This document shows, piece after piece, positions 7,178 through 10,966 of a DNA stretch of 10,966 nucleotides (the stretch's first letter is position 1; each line of letters opens with the position of its first letter). The notes beneath the pieces were generated by a model. It did no database searches and was not told the DNA's origin. It worked only from the letters and a program-made list of their open reading frames with translations. Location of the stretch: NCBI GenBank assembly GCA_947631585.1, contig CANRLY010000055.1:1-10966 (forward strand), written 5' to 3'. This DNA comes from an uncultured Clostridia bacterium. GTDB taxonomy: Bacteria > Bacillota > Clostridia > Oscillospirales > Ruminococcaceae. The position numbers were made by a program, and so were the translations under genes.

Positions 7178-7198
7178 AAAAAAAGCCGCATATGCGGC
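7178..7198 (-). terminator. Palindromic terminator just inside the element boundary
   Basis: The perfect 14-base palindrome GCCGCATATGCGGC (7185-7198) is followed on the minus strand by seven T (7184-7178). It would stop chromosomal transcripts entering parA. It ends 5 bases from the tRNA-derived sequence, so it may alternatively be a recombinase or ParB site. Confidence 0.55.
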
Positions 7199-7202
7199 AG
7201 AC

Positions 7203-7247
7203 CTTTTAATCAAAGGGTCCGGGGTTCGAATCCCCGATAGCTCACCA
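7203..7247 (+). pseudogene. 3' fragment of tRNA-Lys(UUU), likely attachment site
   Basis: The fragment reads: anticodon loop CTTTTAA (7203-7209, anticodon TTT at 7205-7207), 3' anticodon strand TCAAA, variable GGGTC, T stem CGGGG/CCCCG around loop TTCGAAT (7220-7236), acceptor strand ATAGCTC (7237-7243), discriminator A, and encoded CCA (7245-7247). The expected 5' acceptor strand GAGCTAT and a D-arm are absent upstream, and CAGAC at 7198-7202 cannot pair with TCAAA. The match therefore begins at the anticodon loop, a usual crossover place for tyrosine recombinases. The intact gene should lie at the far left end of the element. Confidence 0.85.
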
Positions 7248-7252
7248 GGATC

Positions 7253-7286
7253 AAACCCCTGTCACATTTCGTGGCGGGGGTTTTTT
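7253..7286 (+). terminator. Native tRNA-Lys terminator
   Basis: A 13-bp stem (7253-7265 with 7271-7283, two G-U pairs) with loop ATTTC ends in a run of six T (7281-7286). It starts 5 bases after the tRNA CCA on the same strand, as expected for the original tRNA transcription unit. Confidence 0.85.
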
Positions 7287-7294
7287 ATCAGCGC

Positions 7295-7331
7295 AAAAAT
7301 AAAGCAGGCTTCGTGATGAAGTCTGCTTTTT
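7295..7331 (-). terminator. Terminator of the yoaK-like gene, probably bidirectional
   Basis: A 12-bp stem (7301-7312 with 7318-7329, one G-U pair) has loop GTGAT on the plus strand. On the minus strand it is followed by TTTATTTTT, and it lies 15 bases past the stop codon at 7345. A T-run is also present on the plus side. Confidence 0.85.
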
Positions 7332-7344
7332 GTTTAAAAACACA

Positions 7345-8058
7345 TCAATGTCCGTGGGGCTTGCGGTCGATATCCTCGTCTGACAGGTCGGCATGAGCCA
7401 GGAACACAAACACCACCGCCGCCGGTATCAGCGCCAGCCAGATAGAACGTTCCGACATGAACTTACAGGCGAACGCCATCAGCACTCCTCCGCCAAAAAA
7501 GAAGATAACCATTCGCAAATGCTTCATGGCACGTCCCATCGCCTTTAAGCTCTTTTGCCTGACCGCCTGAGCCAGCCCTACTCCTACCTGTCTGATATGG
7601 TTGGTCAAAAAGGTAGTTGCCATCGGTATCCCTTCCGCCTGGCGGAACGTATTATACTGCATGGAGCATATAAAATTCACCAGCACTTGCGCTATCTGGT
7701 GCGGAACGTCAAGCGGCAGCCAGCCGATAACAAATATCACTATCATCTCAAACCCGATAAGGTATGTATCCCAGCGAAGAAAGTGTATCTTCCTGACTTT
7801 TTTGGGAAGCAATTCAGACAGCATAGCTCCGGCTGTATAAGCCGAAATAGGTATGAGATAGTAAAGCCCCTGACTAAGGTCGCCTTTGCCCATCGCAACT
7901 GCCATAAGAGCAACATTTGCCGTCTGTGCGTTGCAGAAAACTCCGCCTCTCAGTATGAGAGTATACGCTCCCAGCATACCTGCGATCATGATGAGCCATT
8001 CAAAAATAAAATATCTTTCGCAGGTCAGATACAAGTTATCGCTGTTCTTGCTTTCCAT
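7345..8058 (-). CDS. YoaK/DUF1275-family integral membrane protein
   Basis: About 237 residues from the ATG at 8058, chosen because GGAAG lies 9 bases upstream; a TTG at 8067 would add three residues. Several hydrophobic segments predict about six membrane helices, with a charged cytoplasmic-type tail (DLSDEDIDRKPHGH). Family hallmarks are visible: the first-helix region LRGGVFCNAQTANV and the later CSMQYNTFRQAEG followed by ATTFLTNHIRQVG. Members are widespread and their substrate is not established, so no function is assigned beyond the family. The gene follows the isomerase gene on the same strand with no clear terminator between them, and ends at a strong hairpin. Confidence 0.87.
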   Translation of the reverse strand: MESKNSDNLYLTCERYFIFEWLIMIAGMLGAYTLILRGGVFCNAQTANVALMAVAMGKGDLSQGLYYLIPISAYTAGAMLSELLPKKVRKIHFLRWDTYLIGFEMIVIFVIGWLPLDVPHQIAQVLVNFICSMQYNTFRQAEGIPMATTFLTNHIRQVGVGLAQAVRQKSLKAMGRAMKHLRMVIFFFGGGVLMAFACKFMSERSIWLALIPAAVVFVFLAHADLSDEDIDRKPHGH

Positions 8059-8063
8059 AGTCG

Positions 8064-8258
8064 TCAACTTCCTGAAACTTCCCTCACTGCCGCTGCGGAG
8101 GAGTCAGGCATACACGCTCCCTTACCATGTTTGTCAGGCTGTTCTGCCGCCTGATAATAAAAAGTTCCCATCTCAAGATCTGCCGCCAGCGACGGCTGAA
8201 GTCCCTGTGCGGCAGAAATTTTTTTCGTACCTATGCCGTTATGCAGTTTTTGCGGCAT
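8064..8258 (-). CDS. Doubtful 64-residue ORF between isomerase and yoaK-like genes
   Basis: The ATG at 8258 shares its A with the TGA stop of the isomerase gene (TGATG), a layout typical of translational coupling. Its own stop at 8064 is 5 bases upstream of the ATG of the yoaK-like gene. However, the product (MPQKLHNGIGTKK..., then an Ala/Ser-rich end) has no recognisable domain, signal or membrane segment. There is no ribosome site of its own, and part of it covers a GC-rich inverted repeat. It may be just the spacer between two genes. Confidence 0.25.
   Translation of the reverse strand: MPQKLHNGIGTKKISAAQGLQPSLAADLEMGTFYYQAAEQPDKHGKGACMPDSSAAAVREVSGS
8180..8215. repeat. Nested inverted repeat between isomerase and yoaK-like genes
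   Basis: CTGCCGC (8180-8186) pairs with GCGGCAG (8209-8215). An inner CAGC/GCTG hairpin lies at 8187-8198. A T-run follows only in the plus direction, where no gene ends, so a terminator role for the minus-strand genes is not supported. Confidence 0.4.
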
Positions 8259-9496
8259 CAGGAAATGGAATCATATGAAAGCTTATCCAGTATCTCGTTG
8301 TTTTCAACTTTCATATTTTCAACTGTTTCGTTCAGCAAAGCCGAACCCTCGGTATTCATTATCTCGTTAAAGTAATCATTATAGAGCGTCTCAACGTTGT
8401 CGTTCAGGTAGGTCTCGTCAACAGGCTCACGTTTGATTATGTGGTAGCCGTAAGAGGACTCCACCAGCTTGCTGTTCTCACCGGGCTTGAGTTTGAACGC
8501 CGCATCGAGAAATTCCGGCACAAAACTGGTCCTTTCAGTGACGAAGTACCCCTCCGGAGTCTGTTCCATGCCCGGGTCCCAGCCGTAGGTCTTTACCAGT
8601 TCGTCAAAGTCTCCTCCGCTCTCCACCTTGGCAAGCACTTTTTCAGCTTCGGACTTAGCCTTTTCATTTACAGCCTTCTTGTCCTCATCTGAAAGCGCCG
8701 CATAAGCCGCATCTTTCAGCTGGACTTTCTCACTGAGGGAAAGGTCGTCAAAGCCTTCCTTGTCGCTGTCGCTGAGTTCCGCCTGGCTGGCATAGCTTAT
8801 CAGGATATGTTTTACCTGAGCGTAATCGTCAGTTTTTGCAAATTTAAGAAAATCGTCCTGCGAAACATAATAAGTTCCGCCCTCGCCGAAAAGCTTATCG
8901 GTTATCTTATTGTAAATTATCTCCTGCTTGAAAGTGTTGTTTACCACTTCGGTGGTGGCGTAGAGCGACTGATAGTAAGTCTCGCAGTCCTCCGCAGAAT
9001 CGAACATAGAAGCGTTTTCCTGCTGCTTTACCTTGACCTCGTTTTCATCGTCAGCGGTAAATTCAATACCCAGCTCGTCCGCAAGGGTCATATAGGAATA
9101 GAAGTTCTTTATCTGAAGCTCCACTGTTGAGAGCAGATCTTTAAACGCTTCTTTCCTGAATTCCTCATCTATATTTTCAAAATCCATCTGAGTATTTCTT
9201 ATCACCAGGAAATAAAAGTATCTGAACTCGTCAAAGCTCACCTGATATTTGTCGTTTATGGTCATCATCACCAGCTCGTCGGTATCCACCTCTTCGCCGT
9301 CGATGACCAGTTTCTTTTCAGGTATCACAAGGTCGTCAACATCTATCTTCTGATCCTCCGCAGCCTGAGACGACGAATTATCCGTGGTCGAAGAACTTCC
9401 GCCGGAAGAAGAGCCGTCTTTATTATCCTTGCTGCAAGCAGTCAGATTTGCCGCCGCCATTATCAGGGCGACTGCAAAAGCCGCAATTTTTTTCAT
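8258..9496 (-). CDS. PPIC-type (parvulin) peptidyl-prolyl isomerase lipoprotein, PrsA/SurA-like
   Basis: The 412-residue product starts at the ATG at 9496, with AGGAGG (9505-9510) 8 bases upstream. Residues 1-21 are a lipoprotein signal with lipobox LTAC (Cys21), followed by a Ser/Gly-rich linker to about residue 44. A helical SurA/PrsA-like N-terminal region spans about 75-220. The parvulin domain runs from YAQVKHILISY (His230) to SYGYHIIKREP (His352), with GGDFDELV and PEGYFVTERTSFVPEF between. A charged stretch of about 40 residues (237-280) is inserted after the first strand and is longer than usual. Such proteins help secreted proteins fold outside the membrane by cis-trans isomerisation of prolyl bonds. 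The gene is downstream of thrB but has its own possible promoter, and seems unrelated to threonine synthesis. Confidence 0.88.
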   Translation of the reverse strand: MKKIAAFAVALIMAAANLTACSKDNKDGSSSGGSSSTTDNSSSQAAEDQKIDVDDLVIPEKKLVIDGEEVDTDELVMMTINDKYQVSFDEFRYFYFLVIRNTQMDFENIDEEFRKEAFKDLLSTVELQIKNFYSYMTLADELGIEFTADDENEVKVKQQENASMFDSAEDCETYYQSLYATTEVVNNTFKQEIIYNKITDKLFGEGGTYYVSQDDFLKFAKTDDYAQVKHILISYASQAELSDSDKEGFDDLSLSEKVQLKDAAYAALSDEDKKAVNEKAKSEAEKVLAKVESGGDFDELVKTYGWDPGMEQTPEGYFVTERTSFVPEFLDAAFKLKPGENSKLVESSYGYHIIKREPVDETYLNDNVETLYNDYFNEIMNTEGSALLNETVENMKVENNEILDKLSYDSIS

Positions 9497-9552
9497 GTTC
9501 CGTTCCTCCTGAATTTTTTTGAAAGATCCGCATTTCTGCCGCAAACACATAC

Positions 9553-9584
9553 ATAATACACGCTTAATGTGTATTTTTTGTTAA
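9553..9584 (-). promoter_or_regulatory. Possible promoter of the isomerase gene
   Basis: The minus strand has TATTAT (9553-9558) and TTAACA (9579-9584), each one mismatch from consensus, but the 20-base spacing is long. The -10 overlaps an inverted repeat, so regulation by a bound protein is conceivable. Confidence 0.3.
9555..9575. repeat. Inverted repeat between thrB and the isomerase gene
   Basis: AATACAC (9555-9561) and GTGTATT (9569-9575) form a 7-bp stem with loop GCTTAAT. On the minus strand no T-run follows, so it is a poor terminator for hom-thrB; on the plus strand T's follow but no gene ends there. It may be an operator over the possible promoter. Confidence 0.4.
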
Positions 9585-9605
9585 AACCAGCTGAAATATC
9601 CGACA

Positions 9606-10496
9606 TCAAGTGATTATCTTTGTTCCCTCGTTGTCGATGGTAAGGTCAAGCACTTCCCAGCCGGTCAGACCGGCGTTTTCCAGCGAGAACCTTACTTTGC
9701 CGGAAAAATAGGTGTTATCCACATCTGCAATAGCCATCACCGCCGGACCTGCTCCGCTGATATAGACCCCGTATGCGCCGTGGGTATAGGCTATGTCAAA
9801 CACTTCCCTGACCCGTGGGATAAGTTCCATTCTGTACGGCTGGTGGAGCCTGTCATGCACGGCGGTACGAAGATTTTCAAGCTTTCCGGTGAGCAGCGAA
9901 GCCGAAAACAGCGCCGCCCTGGAAAGATTATAGACCGCATCTTTATGAGAGACCTGTTTTGGCAGGCAGGCTCTGGCTTTTTCGGTCTTTAGTTCAAAAT
10001 CCGGTATCATCACGGTAAATTTCAGTTTTGTGTAAACTTCCTGCTTTACCCAGTGGACCTTTCTGCCGTCGAACACTGCCGTTACTATACCTCCCAGCAG
10101 CGCAGGAGCGGTATTATCAGGGTGACCCTCTATCTGTGCGGCAAGATCTACCAGGTCGTCCTTTGTCAGAGGACTTCCCAGAATATGGTTCGCCCCCACA
10201 AGTCCGGCGATTATGCAGGCGGAAGAAGAGCCAAGTCCCCTTGCCATAGGGATATTGTTGGTCTGGCGTATTTTCATGCCTTTAAGTTGTTTTCCGCAGA
10301 CCTGGAACAAGTCCCTTGCGGAAACATACACAAGATTAGTCTCATCAACAGGGACTGCCATTTCGTCCAGAGACTGTATATCCACCCTGTCCGACTCTTC
10401 CATTTCCACATAATTATAATAGGAAAGCGCAAGTCCCAGAGCGTCAAAACCTGCTCCCAGATTTGCAGAAGTTGCAGGTATTTTCAGTTTTATCAT
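9606..10496 (-). CDS. thrB: Homoserine kinase
   Basis: The 296-residue GHMP-family kinase phosphorylates homoserine with ATP to O-phosphohomoserine, the step before threonine synthase, in the cytoplasm. All three family motifs are visible: VPATSANLGAGFDALG-type at residues 6-21 (here starting IPATS), the ATP loop IPMARGLGSSSA at 82-93, and YISGAGPAVM at 245-254. EGHPDN (123-128) is also typical. Length is normal for the family. The ATG at 10496 has GGGAG 6 bases upstream. It lies 24 bases after the hom stop, so the two are an operon. No clear terminator follows; only a hairpin without a T-run. Confidence 0.96.
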   Translation of the reverse strand: MIKLKIPATSANLGAGFDALGLALSYYNYVEMEESDRVDIQSLDEMAVPVDETNLVYVSARDLFQVCGKQLKGMKIRQTNNIPMARGLGSSSACIIAGLVGANHILGSPLTKDDLVDLAAQIEGHPDNTAPALLGGIVTAVFDGRKVHWVKQEVYTKLKFTVMIPDFELKTEKARACLPKQVSHKDAVYNLSRAALFSASLLTGKLENLRTAVHDRLHQPYRMELIPRVREVFDIAYTHGAYGVYISGAGPAVMAIADVDNTYFSGKVRFSLENAGLTGWEVLDLTIDNEGTKIIT

Positions 10497-10520
10497 ACGA
10501 TTCTCCCAAAGTGTCGGCGG

Positions 10521-10966
10521 TCAGAGAACTCTGATCTTGCTCTCCACCGTCATTATGCCGGAGAGTATCTCCAGCTTATCGTCTATGTCCTGTTCGATCA
10601 TAGGCGGTGTGATAAATGCGATCTCGTTTTTCGTTCTGCCGCTTCTTTCGATAAAGATAAGCTTGCCGAAAAGCTCTGAAAGTCTGCTCTTATACTTATC
10701 TGCATCCTGGCAGGATATTCTCAGGTAAACTGCGGTCTCGTCCGTTTTATACGGGATAACATAGTTCTCATCGGTGCAGTCCTCCCAGTTTGACGCAAGC
10801 AGGCGGTTGCGGTGTCTGAGGGCGTCTATCAGGTCGCCGACGACTGCCGAAGCCGTGGGGAGCTTTCCTGCGCCTTTGCCGTAGAACACCACGTCGCCCA
10901 CGCCGTCTCCCTCGACGCAGATAGCGTTATACACGTCGTCCACCGAAGCAAGCAGGCTTTTTCTGG
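10521..10966 (-). CDS. hom: Homoserine dehydrogenase, C-terminal part, 5' end off window
   Basis: The frame is open to the right edge; 147 codons plus a stop are visible, and the GTG at 10943 is internal, not a start. SVDDVYNAICVEGDGVGDVVFYGKGAG, split here as VDDVYNAICVEGDG and VGDVVFYGKGAG, plus LPTASAVVGDL, is the conserved end of the catalytic domain. The last 75 or so residues (from about YVIPYKTDETAVYLRI to SKIRVL) match an ACT-type regulatory domain in position and pattern, but lack the usual PGVL after the first strand. The enzyme reduces aspartate semialdehyde to homoserine with NAD(P)H. It is the first gene of the hom-thrB pair. Confidence 0.95.
   Translation of the reverse strand, partial: RKSLLASVDDVYNAICVEGDGVGDVVFYGKGAGKLPTASAVVGDLIDALRHRNRLLASNWEDCTDENYVIPYKTDETAVYLRISCQDADKYKSRLSELFGKLIFIERSGRTKNEIAFITPPMIEQDIDDKLEILSGIMTVESKIRVL

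Larger units (their letters stand above)
1..7247. mobile_element. Probable integrated element, right end (left end outside window)
   Basis: The right limit is set by a tRNA-Lys 3' fragment (7203-7247) with no 5' half. Inside it lie a parA-parB-type cassette and two secreted surface proteins as apparent cargo. The sequence right of the fragment (tRNA-type terminator, then yoaK-like, isomerase and thr genes) looks like undisturbed chromosome. No integrase, relaxase or conjugation gene is visible, so an integrative conjugative element, a mobilizable island or a prophage-like element are all possible. The left limit is unknown; genes far to the left may not belong to it. Confidence 0.6.

Noticed and set aside
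7171..7247. A complete tRNA-Lys gene
   Set aside because: There is no GAGCTAT acceptor strand or D-arm upstream, and the bases before the anticodon loop cannot pair with TCAAA. The region there is a palindrome with a T-run instead.
7555..8154. A 199-codon plus-strand ORF opposite the yoaK-like gene
   Set aside because: It is antisense to a clearly recognisable membrane protein, has no family features, and has no ribosome site or transcription context.
9497..9550. An 18-residue N-terminal extension of the isomerase
   Set aside because: The strong AGGAGG at 9505-9510 and a clean lipoprotein signal point to the ATG at 9496. The extension would bury the signal peptide.
10053..10679. A 208-codon plus-strand ORF opposite thrB and hom
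   Set aside because: It runs antisense to two confidently identified enzymes, and its product is unlike any protein I know.

Overview
The window looks like Gram-positive Clostridia DNA, most like Ruminococcus or another Oscillospiraceae. The reasons are strong AGGAGG ribosome binding sites, lipoproteins with Ser- or Thr-rich linkers after the lipobox, and a thioester/Cna-B surface protein. The genus is inferred from style; no marker gene proves it. Every convincing protein gene lies on the minus strand, so gene order reads right to left.

Right part (about 7248-10966), chromosomal background. From the right edge come the C-terminal part of homoserine dehydrogenase (hom) and homoserine kinase (thrB), a short threonine-synthesis operon. 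Next are a secreted PPIC-type peptidyl-prolyl isomerase lipoprotein, a doubtful 64-codon ORF, and a YoaK/DUF1275-family membrane protein closed by a strong hairpin terminator.

Boundary (about 7091-7330). On the plus strand, 7203-7247 is the 3' half of a tRNA-Lys(UUU) gene, from the anticodon loop to an encoded CCA, with no 5' half. A good plus-strand terminator follows at once. This is what the distal end of an element integrated into a tRNA gene by a tyrosine recombinase looks like. The DNA left of 7203 is therefore probably an integrated element, and the intact tRNA-Lys and the integrase should lie beyond the left edge. The 108 bases between parA and this site are packed with inverted repeats, including a compact predicted three-way junction.

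Left part (1-7202), putative element. A ParA ATPase comes first. Next is a 502-codon ORF that joins a Cys-rich N-terminal domain to a ParB-like protein, with a perfect internal Shine-Dalgarno and ATG at the join. An unrecognised protein of about 94 residues overlaps its end. After these come two apparent cargo genes: a lipoprotein with SH3-like and transglutaminase-like domains, with its own promoter, and a large surface protein with a Cys-Gln thioester domain followed by Cna-B/SpaA isopeptide domains. The last visible domains of the surface protein are exact-period 282-bp tandem repeats running off the left edge. The par genes would maintain the element, and the two secreted proteins would change the cell surface. 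No conjugation, relaxase or integrase gene is visible, so the element type is not decided.
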